The notes beneath the pieces were generated by a model. The model was given only the letters and a program-made list of their open reading frames with translations, made no database searches and was not told the DNA's origin. 64,000 bases of DNA. Source: Blumeriella jaapii (taxonomy: Eukaryota; Ascomycota; Leotiomycetes; Helotiales; Drepanopezizaceae). The DNA lies in NCBI GenBank assembly GCA_009599575.1, contig VWND01000073.1, forward strand, positions 496,001-560,000, written 5' to 3'. This document shows positions 23,009-34,252 of this stretch, one piece after another. The translations under genes were made by a program, and so were the position numbers. The first letter of the stretch is position 1, and each line of letters starts with the position of its first letter.

Positions 23009-24980
23009 TCAAGCAGCAAACAATTCCAACACCTGCTCAGCTGTCGTCTTCGTAAATCCCGCCAGCAGTTCAATTGCGACACGTGATGCCGAAGAGTTCG
23101 ACGAGAGAAGTCCTTGTCCCAAGGGGAACACCCAAGGGCAAAGGAAGTCATGATCTGTTGGCAGACCAGGGTTGGCTCCGATTCCATTGTTGTATGCCAG
23201 CCTTACGAGCGTCTTCATATTTGCATCGTATTGTGGCCAGCCGTAACTGAAGTTGGGTCAGCTGGAATCATCTTTGGACGGTGGAAATTTCTGTCTTCTT
23301 ACTTGCTTAATCCCGCATCCGGGTCTTTCACAAAGGCCGACCAAGCACTTCGCATGTATTTCGCTATTGTCAACTGAGATGCAGTACGTTCTGTGGTGTT
23401 TTGAATCTCGAGATCCGTGCCGAATATCATCGGAATCTCTGAACCGTGCCACGCACCGGAAGTCGGTGTCAGAGACAAGTTGGGGAAGTCTCCGAAGTAA
23501 CGGTAACGCCACGTCGGGACTTTCGCGGCCGAAGACTTTGATCGCTGCGCAGCTCCGCAGTTGAAGGAATTCTGGTTCTGGAGCTTCCACCAGCTGTCGG
23601 AGTATATTATACCAGTTGCCTGGTACTCCTGGATCATACCGAATTAGCGTTTGCCATTTATGCCGTTTTGGGCAGAATTTTGACAACGCCTCGGGACCAG
23701 GCTGGAAGGGAAGAGAAAGCATATGGTATTTCCCAAAATCTTACAATTTGGAAGAGTCCGATCTCGTTGTCATTGACGCCTAGAAGGTACGGCTTTTGGA
23801 TAAAATTGCCAGCAGAAGCACGAGCAAAATTGTCCGCAAAAACGATCAGATTGTCAACGGCGGGTGCGAAAGCCGGTAATGTTGCGGTCGCCTCGAGGAT
23901 AGCCGTTGCGTTCTTAGATTGCATGCAAGAGAGAACCGCGTCGGGATTCGAGTCCACATGGCCGCAATTAAGTTTGCCGGCAGCCAGATACCAGGTTTCG
24001 ACAGATGTCCTGACAGAGACAGGACTGGCTGCAGTTCCAGATTGCGCAATCAAACCTGCTACGATGGGATCTTGAGTCCAGGCAAATGAGTAGTAGTCTA
24101 CTGAACTGGCTCCTGATGATTCGCCGACGATTGTGATGCGGCTTGAATCACCACCGAAAGCGTGGATGTTGTCCCGGATCCACTCTATCGCGAGACGCTG
24201 ATCAAGTAATCCCAGGTTGGTTCTGGCGTTTGGTGCTCCGGGAAATCCAAAAATGCCAAGACGATAACTACAGTAGATGGTGAGTATTTGCACCCCGAAG
24301 CAGAGGAAGCGTCCAACTTACTTGATGGTAACGACAACGATATCCTCGGTATCCGCCAAATGCTGCCCGTTGTACGCTCGAATGCTCGATGCCCCAGAAG
24401 TGAAGCCGCCTCCGTGGATGAATACCATGACCGCTTTTTCCTGCTGGCCAAACTGTGGCTTGGACCAGATGTTAAGCGTCAGACAGTCTTCACTGAAGAT
24501 ATCTTCCGACTGCCCGATCATCGAGTCCAGGACCTGAAGTGCGGGAGCTGTCAGGTTGAGATCTGCAGCATTCGACCGGACAGCTTTAAAAGTCGCGCCT
24601 CCGTTCGACGGGCAAGAGTATCCCTATGAGATCAGTTTGGAAGCTTGTCTTCGCGCTTCTCATGACTCACAAACGACGTGCCATTCACGTATGGCCTTGC
24701 AGTTGCTGCGTACGGCTCTGGTGCCGCCCATCTCAAGGTGCCAACTGGAGGTTTGGCCTTCTCCGTTTGTCAGAATACTCAAAGCAAGTCGTGGGATACG
24801 TACGTAGGGAATTCCAAGATATTCCGAGACGTTTTCCGCTTTCTCTGCGCTGTGTCCTCTTATTTGTCCGCTCGAGGTTGTGACTGTGCGACCGATTGTC
24901 CACGGTCGACTCTCAGAGTCAGGAAAGGCAAGAGCAACTATTAGCAAGGCGGCAAAAGCGCCATATCTCAGGAAGGCCAT
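23009..24980 (-). CDS. Secreted type-B carboxylesterase (cholinesterase-like alpha/beta hydrolase)
   Basis: Six exons give 550 residues: 24804-24980 (ATG at 24980), 24671-24757, 24322-24623, 23745-24267, 23303-23628, 23009-23246; introns are 46, 47, 54, 116 and 56 nt. A signal peptide is evident (MAFLRYGAFAALLIVALAFP). Family landmarks are YLGIPYAKPPVGTLRWAAPE (built across intron 1), SEDCLTLNIW, the oxyanion-hole HGGGF, NYRLGIFGFPG (across intron 3), the nucleophile elbow GESSGA (usually GESAGA) and the catalytic-His region GAWHGSEIPMIFGT. Intron 4 (23629-23744) is the least certain; its join gives FQI-EYQATG and keeps normal spacing to FNCGAA. The substrate is unknown. The 5' UTR contains a GAAGTC/GTAGTC microsatellite 33 bp before the start. 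Confidence 0.9.
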
Positions 24981-25012
24981 ATTGCACGCAGAAATTGACG
25001 ATTCTGTCCTTG

Positions 25013-25066
25013 GAAGTCGAAGTCGAAGTCGTAGTCGAAGTCGTAGTCGAAGTCGTAGTCGAAGTC
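25013..25066. repeat. Hexanucleotide microsatellite (GAAGTC/GTAGTC)
   Basis: Nine uninterrupted hexamers: three GAAGTC, then GTAGTC and GAAGTC alternating three times each, so the right part is a 12-bp higher-order repeat. It lies in the presumed 5' UTR or promoter of the carboxylesterase gene that starts at 24980 on the minus strand. Confidence 0.95.
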
Positions 25067-26425
25067 GGAAAGTGGTTGTGGACTTCGAGTTGGAGCGTGA
25101 GTTTTGTTTTGTTTCGAAAGTGGGTCCCCTCACTCGAGTCCGTTCTAAGCGATCATCGTACAGTACAGTATTGATTGAACTGTACTGTACATACCTCGTG
25201 GCAAAAGAAAGCATTTACCGACCGCATGCGCGTACACCTTTTGCGTGTAACGATAACGATACCGACATACCCCTACCTTCGGCTCATGAGTCCAAGCAAC
25301 CGCTTGAAAGCATTGCCAAATCTGGGATTCACATCTCACCGCCGATCCCCCCGCGCCTTTTGATTTGTTAATCCCCCCGAGAAGTACCGCATGCCCTCTC
25401 TGCCCTACCACATGCCATGGCTGACATGGAAATGGCAAGTTCTGCTACATGATAAGATGTCTGGTGTTATATATAGATTTCCCCAGCAAGGCCACCGGTA
25501 CAGCCTGAATCCCGTCGACTGGACTTTTTATACGGCCCCTGTTGAAGCGCCTCGGCGGTAACGATTTGCGGCCAGTTTTAGAGCGCAAAGCCATCCGTGA
25601 GAGCGCTGGATTGAGCTGTTCCATGTTGCAAGGCCGCATGAGCTACATTCGTTGTGATGGGCAAAAAGAAAATGTCGGCTGAGCAAGTCCAACCAGCTCT
25701 GCAATCAGTTACAACGATGATCTGGCGTGAAGTGCGATTCGGGTCGAAATACAAATACTTCCAAGGATGGAAAACCACCAACCAGACGTTTTCGGCATGC
25801 TCGATGCAAGTCGATCCCTTTTCTGTATGTATGCATGACATAGTACATACCCAACGTCAGGGGATTTGCTCGATTAGGTGTTTGCCAAGCCTCTGGTTCA
25901 ACGTCACAAATTCGGTATTCACGATAGGGGTGGGGGAGGAGGTTTGGCACGGGTTCTAGAGGAATTGTGAATCCGAGAGCTTTACCCACTCTCCAAGCAT
26001 CGGAGTCATGGGCGGGCTCATGTAAATCAACTATGAATATTGATGACGAGGTCAAAACACACAGTACAACTTTGTCTGGTCCTCTGCTTCTCTCTTCTAT
26101 CCCGCTTGACTGAATGGTCGATGAGCACCGGACGCAAAGGAATCGAGAAATCGGATACACCGCCCCTCTTGGCTGTAGCAATCACCAACGACAATCTGGT
26201 GTGCTGGAACAAGAATGGTGAGAGTTAGGTTCGGTCTTGTTGTGCGGTAACTCGGGGGTTGGCAAGTATGTAAAGGGTTGATTGGTTGATTGCTGAGCTC
26301 CCTGGGGCGAAGCCTCTACTTATATGTCTGAGAAGACCTTGACGCGTGACATGTATTCACCTGACCACATTCGACAAGTCCTTGGGGCTACAGTCACAAG
26401 GCAATCAACGGCGAGCTCTCTATAG
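25067..26425. other. Intergenic stretch
   Basis: No gene recognised. Nested TACAGTA/TACTGTAC copies occur at 25158-25193. Open frames here (for example 25705-26181 minus) show no family resemblance. The right end borders the retroelement relic. Confidence 0.45.
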
Positions 26426-27140
26426 TCATCCAGGCCGTCGTTGTAAGCTTTCAGCCATGGCGGTAGCGCCTTCGATGGCTCCGGAGCTTCTCCAGTTTAT
26501 GCTGTGTTGTAACTCCCCTCGGCTTGAGCGCGAACCGACGATTTCGTGAATCTCCATTTCGTATTCTTCGGAAAGGAGCTGTGAAGGTTCAGGCTCCGGC
26601 CGAACCTGCCCTGGTCGAGGGTTGGCGATGTATGTTCCGAGTGAATGTGAGTGAAAGACGGGGTACACCGTCCATTCGGTGGGCAGCTTCACTCTCCAGC
26701 TTTCACGACATTTTCGAGTTCTTCGACTTGACTCTGCCACTTGTCTGAAGGTTATCAAGATGGCCTGTCAAACTCCCGGTTCTTGGTATCGACAACGACA
26801 TCGTCTCCTACTGACCATTCGACATCTCTACGGCTCAGGTCGACGGGTCGTTTCATCTCCGCCTGTTGCGTCGCCGTCCAAGATTTGGCAAACTTTTTTA
26901 CTACTCCCTTCGCTCTCGAAGCTAGCTGCAGAGCCTTTTGACGATTAAGTCTTTCAGTAGCTGATTGAGGGGGGTGTAGGTGGTGGGAATCCACGAGCAG
27001 CGCACTCCATAGCCATTCAAAGCTTCGAAGGGCGACACCTGGTCAAGAGGTTCGTGTGGAAGCGTCAATTGAGCGAGGTCGATGAAGAAAGAAAGACCTA
27101 TAAACTTCGCTGAGAAGCTTCCTATGTACAACACCATCAT
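26426..27140 (-). mobile_element. Degenerate Ty3/Gypsy retrotransposon fragment (integrase C-terminus plus chromodomain)
   Basis: Read on the minus strand, three partly overlapping frames line up in order with a chromoviral pol C-terminus. Near 26960-27110, LAQLTLPHEPLDQVSPFEAL then NGY resembles the end of the integrase core. Near 26770-26990, RRDVEWSVGDDVVVDTKN then DRPS is the GPY/F-type region. At 26430-26720, ESWRVKLPTEWTVYPVFHSH, NPRPGQVRPEPEP and EEYEMEIHEIVGSRSSRGEL then QHSINW is the link and a chromodomain-like segment. Frames are broken by stops and shifts, and no LTR, reverse transcriptase or gag was recognised. It is a dead fragment, not an active element. Outer limits are uncertain. 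Confidence 0.72.
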
Positions 27141-27839
27141 TTGCTCTTCACCCTGGGACTCGACTTCTCAAGAGCTCACAAATCAAAACTGGCAGAGAAA
27201 TACATCATGTTGGAATTCTGCGTTCAGTTGACTATTCAGTCGGTTCTCATACCCTTCTTTTGTACTGGCGTTCAGACAACAATTCGAATTTTGATCGGCC
27301 AGCCACTCATGAACCCGGCCGCAAGTCAGACTTCGATTCAGAAAGCATTTTGGACGACAGTTCAGACTTCTTTCGACCAGCAACTTAACTATCGGACCTT
27401 GCTTGCTCGACGATTATTTCAATCACTCGCATTTGCATCTGGTACCCGGGGCATCCAGAATCTTTCGCTTAACAACTCGACCCTTCCACTTCGCTAGCAC
27501 AGGCCGACCACTTGTTCGATCAGAGCAGTTCTTGGATGATCAAAAAGGCCGCACTCTGGAGATCTTCAATGTTTTGCCTTTGTTCCGTTTGATCCATCGA
27601 TGGATTCACAAAAGAACTAAAGCGCGAGTGTCACAATGTAAGTGGTGTACGCCACAGCCACGCCAAAGAAGTGGCTGGCAAGTGAGGCTGCAGATCTCAG
27701 TACTTGCTTGGGTCGCACCTAATACACTGTAGTTCTATTCACTAGACATCAGAATACAATTTCAGCGTTATAATGAAAGACAATCTGTTTCCCGTGATTT
27801 ACATCCTCGACGACACCCGCGCGACCAAGACCCAGTCTT
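27141..27839. other. Unassigned stretch beside the retroelement relic
   Basis: No gene recognised. It could be further decayed element sequence or simple 3' flank of the secreted orphan, which ends at 27840. I could not identify pol or gag motifs here. Confidence 0.4.
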
Positions 27840-30217
27840 CTAAACAAGTTCTTCTTCGGTGGCCATCACAGTATCGTTGGCAGGCTTGCCTTGCGCTTTG
27901 AGCCAGCTCTTGCATTTTTTGGCGTGGCTGCGCATAGGGGCCTTACGGGAGGGGGTATCAATATTGCCCTTCTCCCGTTCGAAGATGGTATGACCGGCTT
28001 GGTTTGTACAGAACCAACGGTTCGCCTGCTCTTCGTTTTCCATACTGATGATGCCTTCCCGAATCAAACCGCAGTCTTCGTCTCTGCCTTGCTGGATCCC
28101 GATCCATCTCGACAGCTGGGCCTTCATCCCTTTGTGTGGGAATCTGAGCCCGTTGTCGCAGAGACCCAAGTAGCGGGTAAGCGGCGGATAGTCGTCGAGG
28201 ATCTGCATTGTTGATTAGCATGTCTAGTGCAAATCTGCCGAGAAAGTGTACTTACTTTGGGAATTATTCTGGTATATAGAGACTGAGGCTGCTTCCGGTG
28301 CCTGTACTCGTATATCTGGGACCCGACACCAGCATGCATAGCTTCAAGAAACGGAGTTGTTTCCTCGGAGCGCCAGCCGCCACAGATGGCTGGAAAGCCG
28401 CGGGCTTCGAAGAAGTGCGGCTTGTCCGTTATGCATACTGGTATCTTGAACCCAGCACTCTGACCTGTCATGGCTATGTCCTTGCTCGAGCGGCCGTTCA
28501 GTTCGTAGTTCCTGAACGACTCCTGGAAAATCATCTCCTTCGTGAGGTTGTATCTACCATCAGCGAAGGATTCGATGAGTTTGCTCTCGGAAGCTACCAT
28601 GGGGATATCATGTGGTCCATGGTCAGAGAAGTACCACCTCTTCGCATCGCACATGAGGTGCGGATCGGTGTCTGGATACGGGCAGAAAATGGAAACGGCA
28701 TTTCCACCCGTCGCCGTCTTCGCATCCTCACAGCGTCGAGGGGCATCCTCTTGGAAACCACACTTGATATAATTGAAGTCATTAATCAGAGTGTCTGTTA
28801 TAAGAGCCTTGACAATTCCGGTTGCCACGTCCCTGCAGGGCTGTCAGAGAGGAGAAACATTGAATTTGGCAGCGAAACTCACTTTTCCAATTTGGTGATG
28901 TCTTTCATCTCTTCCGATACAGAGCCTGGACCAACCCACGCTCGGTTTTTGAACCAGACAGATGTGAGTGACGGTTCGCCAGGTGCGGACATGTTTCCTC
29001 GGAGGGTTTCTTTGAACCATGCCTGTCTAAGCTCCCGCTCCGTGTTAAACATGGCACTGATACGGTAAGCCAACTTGTCTCTGTTCGCGCCACTCTGGTC
29101 CACAAAGTCGCCTTCGAATGAGGCGCACAGATGCCCATGCGATATACTGGGCCCAATGGAACCAAATGTACCCTGATAAAGGCCAAGCAAGTCGCCATAT
29201 TCCTTCGCGAGCCAGCTCGGTGTGGTCATCACGATATTGGAATACCAAGGAAAGGTAATCTTCGGATCACCCTTTACCAGTGTTGGGGCGAGCCACGCCA
29301 CTTTCTTTGCATGTTTAACAACTCGCGTGAGTTTTTCGAGGCGGAGAGCTTCGGCGGCGTCGGGAACATAACCTGCTGGCTTGCTCCGCCAAAAATCTGC
29401 GATCGATTTTTTTGCTATTTCTCCTTCGGTAGCTGCAATTTGTGTGAACCGTGTGATATAACTGTTCGCTATAGAAGCAGTCGCCATCATTGCGAGGTTG
29501 ATAGTTTGCTCGACCAGAAAATGCATCTGTGCACAAATGCGGAGGTTCTCAGGATCGGCTTGTAAGGTGAAGGATTTGACAATACCAGGCACCAGACCCA
29601 CCGCCGTATGTTGAGCCCGATTGAATGCTCCCTGATAGATGGTCAATTTTCGGACTCTGATCGCTACTGGTATCAGAAAGACTCGGCAAGAGATGGGGAC
29701 GTACATCTATAGCCAGAACATAGTCATGTCCCTTTTGATACTTGATAAAGGTGAAATGGATTCGACGGACAAGTGGTCTGTCGTCAGGGTACATCTTTTG
29801 AAGAACAGCCCTTGCCGGTGGGTTGCACGAGGGGTAGGTCAGCTCGCACTCGAAGTTTGCGTCGTGAAGATAGTCCATGGCAAACAAGTTCCACTCCCCA
29901 TACTCGGTCCACTCGGCACTATCCTGCCTGGCAAGAGACCAGGCACAGTACCAGTCATCGATCCTGGACTGCTCGATGTTGTCGGACGTGAATGCGAAGT
30001 ACGCCATGTCTTCGATGGTGGGCTCATCTGGATCGTCGAAGCCGGGTACGACTGGAATTTTGCATTCTCCGCCACGACTGTCATGGTTACGGCAGATTCG
30101 CGCGACATCCACCCAAGTGAGGTCCTGTGTGGCAGTGGTTTCCGTGACATTGAGCTGCGAAGTAGCCACAGCTGCGCCCGTGAGAGCGAGCGGGAGCAAC
30201 GTTGTGAAGAACCGCAT
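27840..30217 (-). CDS. Large secreted fungal protein of unknown function
   Basis: Four exons give 733 residues: 29705-30217 (ATG at 30217), 28883-29631, 28256-28832, 27840-28202. Introns are 73, 50 and 53 nt, all with good donors (GTACGT, GTGAGT, GTAAGT) and exact frame closure. A GTG at 30238 lies upstream but ATG 30217 begins a clear signal peptide (MRFFTTLLPLALTGAAVATS). The mature protein is cysteine-containing (FECELTYPSC, YIKCGFQEDAPRRC, SIFCPYPDTDPHLMC, PVCITDKPHFFEARGFPAIC) with few N-glycosylation sites, and has no transmembrane helix that I can see. The middle (about 170-260) is helical and Ala-rich. A basic tail (SRKAPMRSHAKKCKSWLKAQ) ends the protein. I do not recognise the family and assign no function. 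The signal peptide and even Cys spacing point to an extracellular role. Confidence 0.8.
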
Positions 30218-30881
30218 TGTGAGTGGGAACTTACGCACCGCCGCAACAGGGAAGGGGTCGATGTGTCAAGAAGGCGTTGATGTATAGTGCGAAGAGAATC
30301 TGAAGAAGTATGTCTGTTCAAGAATGGTGTTGGAGGATGATGTGAAGAGAATCAGAATGAGAGGGATTTTGAAGAAGTCATGACTGTGCAGGAACGATCG
30401 GTTTTGATGTGTGATGAGAACCGAAACAGTGGGATCTGGAAGAGTAGGTAGGTATTTATATATGTGTCGGTGGCGATGCTAGAACATAGCTAACGTTTGT
30501 TCACGACGCTAACGTTTGTTCATGATGCTCAGGTGACGCAAGGAGAGAAACGAGCAGACGTGCTAAGAAAGTCGGTAGGATTGAACATCTCGAGGTGAAT
30601 GATTGGAAGTGCTTAGCTTACAAAGGAGGAAGTAAGTGCGACCGGCTTTGCATTTGGTCGAGGCTCGAAAAGCCTTCGAGGTGCGACTAAGGACTTGTAC
30701 TTGAAGTAGTCTATGACTCTACTTAGTACGGCGGAAACACCAACCAAGATCCACCACAGATAAGAGTTCAGTTGGTACTATTGGGCCAACCCAATCGAAA
30801 CCTGAACACGTAAACTTGAATGATCCTTACTTCTAGGAGGCGTAGGTACGACGACTATCGCTTTGCGACCAAGTCCCCACA
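30218..30881. other. Intergenic stretch with short direct repeats
   Basis: Promoter and 5' UTR of the secreted orphan, then the 3' flank of the adaptin gene. Loose GAAGAG/GAAGAAGT-type repeats occur from about 30285 to 30450. Two near-identical copies of GCTAACGTTTGTTCA lie at about 30488-30522. Confidence 0.55.
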
Positions 30882-33593
30882 TCACCTGGGTTCCGACCAA
30901 TCGACCTGATCAGTCACGAGTCCCGACGACGGATGCGAATAGGATATTTTCAGTCGCAGGCGAAGCGGAGGCTAGAGCAGGTAGTTAGCAAAATGCAAAA
31001 TGATGGTGCTCCAGGCCGGCCAAGGACAACCTACTCCTTTACTTCCAGTGATCCTCATGGTTTGTGTGGCCTCTGAGCCCGGCCCCAGTTCGGCATCCGA
31101 CATCGCATTCAATTGCAGCTTCTGCGTCTTTGGTACAGCAGCTTGCAAAGCGACACTCGAAATCGACTGATGCATCGAGCCGTTTCTAAAGCGCGCCATG
31201 ACCTGTATCGTGCCCTCGGAGTTCCGTTGCAACTGTAGCTTGATGCTCAAATCGTTCTTGTCGTAACATGGGTGGGCTGGAATGACACTTGCACTTGCAG
31301 GCACTACTTGCGGCGGCAAAGATGACATCCCAGAAAGGAGGTCATTCGACGCCGTTGCTGAAGCTGCGGGAGGCTGCGCTGGGCCTGAGCTATCAAACAG
31401 GTCCATGATCGAACTCATGATGGGTGCTTGGGGCGAAGGAGACGTTGCTGCCGCCGAGCTACCGCCACCGAGAATGTCGGCGAGCAAGTCCGCATTGTTT
31501 TGGGACCCGTTGGCACCCGTGTCCCCAGCAGGCATGCTACCATCGCCCATCAAATCAAAAAGCAGGTCCTGTTCCGCAGGTTTGACAATCTTTGATTTCC
31601 TGTTGGAAGCTTTACTCTGCTTCTTGGTAGCCTCGCCCAGTACTCTCGACTCCTCCTTGATTTGTGGTGGGGGCATCTTCTCCAACACTCCCCTTCTAAT
31701 GGCGTCGTGTCCGAACAAATTCCCGTACTCCACGGCTCGTTGTTGTACCTCGACATCAAGACTCGTAGAATTGCTCTGGAGAATGCGCCGTATTCTGTCG
31801 ATTTGTGCCGGGTCCGTAAAGCGAGTCGTCAGCTTCATTAAAGATGTGATTATGTACTCTGTAGCGATTTGAGTGGCATAGCTGCTATTCAGGATGGTCG
31901 AGAACAGATCAACGACTTCACTCTGCTTCACTTCCTGTACCGATTCTTCGTCCTCGTATTGGCCCCCTCTCAACAATGCGTCGCCGTATTCTCCAATACA
32001 CCACGCGCCTGCAAGCGTTAGACTTTCTTGGGTGATATCCTTTTTCAGTCCGGTGTACATTTTCTGCACTGCGTAGGTCTGCAATTCGGGGGTTGTCGCT
32101 ATTAACCGGATAAAAGACGAGAGGATCTGCTCTTTGACATAGTTACCAGCCAGTGATAACACCCTCAGCATTGTATCAACGTGCCACCTCTTGCTTGGGG
32201 AGAATCTATCAGCTGCCACGCCGATCTGGCTGGTCATGATGGGCTTGAATTCATTGTCTGCAACTTCCAAGAAAGCAAGTAATTCCCGGATCAGTAGTCG
32301 AACGTTACTTTCGTTGATGAGCGTGAAACTGAGATCCAAAGCCCGCCTCCTAATGCTGATGTCCGGGTCTCGTAAACACTCGAGAATGGTATTTCGGTGT
32401 CTCTGGACCGCGTTTGGTTCGACCGCAACCACTTTAATAAGTGTATTTAGCGCAACGTATCGAATGTTGTTGTCTCGATTCGACAGAAATTTGCCGAGAA
32501 TGTTGACGCCAAGAACCCTCAGTCCAGAATCTGCCTCAATCTCTAGAATGGTAAGAACAGCCTCGTAGAGAATCGAGTTTCCAACGTTCTTCGAGGAATC
32601 GGTGTTGGTGGCGACCTGGGCCAAGATGTCGTTGATTTGCTCACTTGTCTGCGCGTCCCCACGACCTAAAACACGCAATAGTTGCAGGATCTTGACTTGA
32701 AGAAATGGATCGGTAATGCCAGTGACATCGTGTTCTGGAGCGTACCCAGAGCTGGAAAGGGCTTTCAACGTCCGGACCAAGCCCCCGCTGAACGGTCTGA
32801 ACTTCTCTACGATGCCCTCTTCCCCTCCTTCAGCCTCATCGGCCTCGCAGAGACTTGTTACTAACGTCAATCCACACAACAAGACACCATGGTTTCGATC
32901 TGAGAGAAGTGTCGCGGCTTTTTCAAGGAAATGCTCCTGTAAATCGGCAACCTTCCTACATATTCGCATAGCGCAAAGTGCGGCCTTCCGCCGAATGTAC
33001 GGATTCGCAGTCAAGAGGAGGTTTTCGATTTCGGGGAAGAGATCTCTAGACATCTCGACAGAAGCAATGTTGCCGAGAGTGCAAAGGGCGAGTCCAACGA
33101 TGTATTGGTTGGAGTGATTCAAGTCACTGTTACGGGTGGTCAGCAGCACATTCCCCTTGAAGCGCGTTTGACCGAGTACTTTCAGAGAATTGGTAACCAG
33201 TGTCAAAACCTCCTGGTTCTCGTCGAGCAGCAGCATCGTGCCCAGGTAGCCCAGACGTTTGTCCGCAAACCGAGGTGAGGCCAGAAGCTTAAGGCATTCG
33301 ATCTGCCCGAAGTGTGCGCTCGCCGAGGGTAAACAGATACAACAGCTTAGCCACATTATTCCGTCTACAAAGCTATCAGCTGCCGTCTCTCATGTCTTGG
33401 GGGCGTTACGTACCGGACGTTGGAATCTCCACTCTCTTCCCTGAAGCTCGCTCTTATGGCGGCGCTCTCTTTCTGGACGACAGCGCGCTCGTCCGCAATA
33501 GTCTTGGAAGCCCGCACGTTTCGAATGAATTGCTTCACTGTGTATATCAGCGAGAGCTCCACGAGAAGGGCAATCTTGCCTACAGGAGCTCAT
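30882..33593 (-). CDS. apl4: AP-1 adaptor complex subunit gamma (gamma-adaptin), with two apparent 2-nt deletions
   Basis: Clathrin adaptor large subunit for trans-Golgi/endosome sorting. Exons: 33584-33593 (10 nt, ATGAGCTCCT), 33414-33537, 33180-33364, 31035-33126, 30882-30971; introns are 46, 49, 53 and 63 nt. Spliced start: MSSLKQFIRNVRASKTIADE. The adaptin trunk (RRNNVAKLLYLFTLGER, HFGQIECLKLLASPRFADKR, HSNQYIVGLALCTLGNIAS) is followed by an Ala/Ser-rich hinge (about 590-700) and the gamma-ear ending DQVDWSEPR. The conserved frame breaks twice: at about 33312-33318, where an AC run seems one unit short, and at about 33180, where three A remain before intron 3 though five would keep frame. 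Adding four bases gives 2505 nt, exactly 835 codons. As given, translation would stop early. Either sequencing indels or a damaged allele. Divergent from the sterol acyltransferase. Confidence 0.92.
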
Positions 33594-34252
33594 GCTGGCG
33601 GTATGGCCCCGCGATGGGCCAGATTATCGGCTGCTGCCAGCTCAAGCAGAAGAAATGCTGGGGGCGGGTGTAGATCGAAGAGACAGCCGTGCTGTGCTGT
33701 GCTGGCTTCACGGCTGGATGAGTGGGTCTCCTCGTCGGATGTCGAGCTGTTGTTGCTAAGATTGTTGTTGACTCTCTCGACTTCTCTTCTACAGCACTGT
33801 ACAGTAGTTCCACTCAAGCGGCTTGAGGCTCAAGGGAGGCGGCCGCCTTGGCAAGCTGTTCTGTGGTTTGCAGACGCTCCCACGCGCCACACGACCTTGC
33901 ACACTGTGTACTGTAAGTAACTTTCATTGAAACTTACTTGAGAGCACCTCTATATATATCTCGCTGACTGCTACGTTGCGCTTCATGCATTCTCTACACA
34001 GCCTTACTCGCACCGGACTGCAGGTGGGTACAGTATATAGGTATCAAATCCTACCTACATACCTACCGACCTACCTCTCTCCCTCTCCCCCTCCCGACTC
34101 TTCTTTTCACACGCTGGATCCTTTCTGATCGGTTGCTACTTGGACACTCACTATCAGTTCTTCCTTGTCTAAATCTGGCACTACCTCTACCTCTGGCTGG
34201 TCTGCGGAAACTCCCCTAGGATCCTCAATCCACGCGGCTGTCTGTCGACAAA
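33594..34252. promoter_or_regulatory. Divergent promoter region between gamma-adaptin and sterol acyltransferase
   Basis: 659 bp between two start codons pointing apart. It contains ACTGTACAGTAG at 33798-33808, a GTACAGTATAT near 34028, and a strongly pyrimidine-rich tract with CCTA steps at about 34048-34110 on the acyltransferase side. No gene was seen inside. Confidence 0.5.

Noticed and set aside
19597..24980. Possible metabolic gene cluster formed by the two phosphatases and the carboxylesterase
   Set aside because: No backbone biosynthetic enzyme, transporter or regulator nearby; the neighbours are unrelated housekeeping genes.
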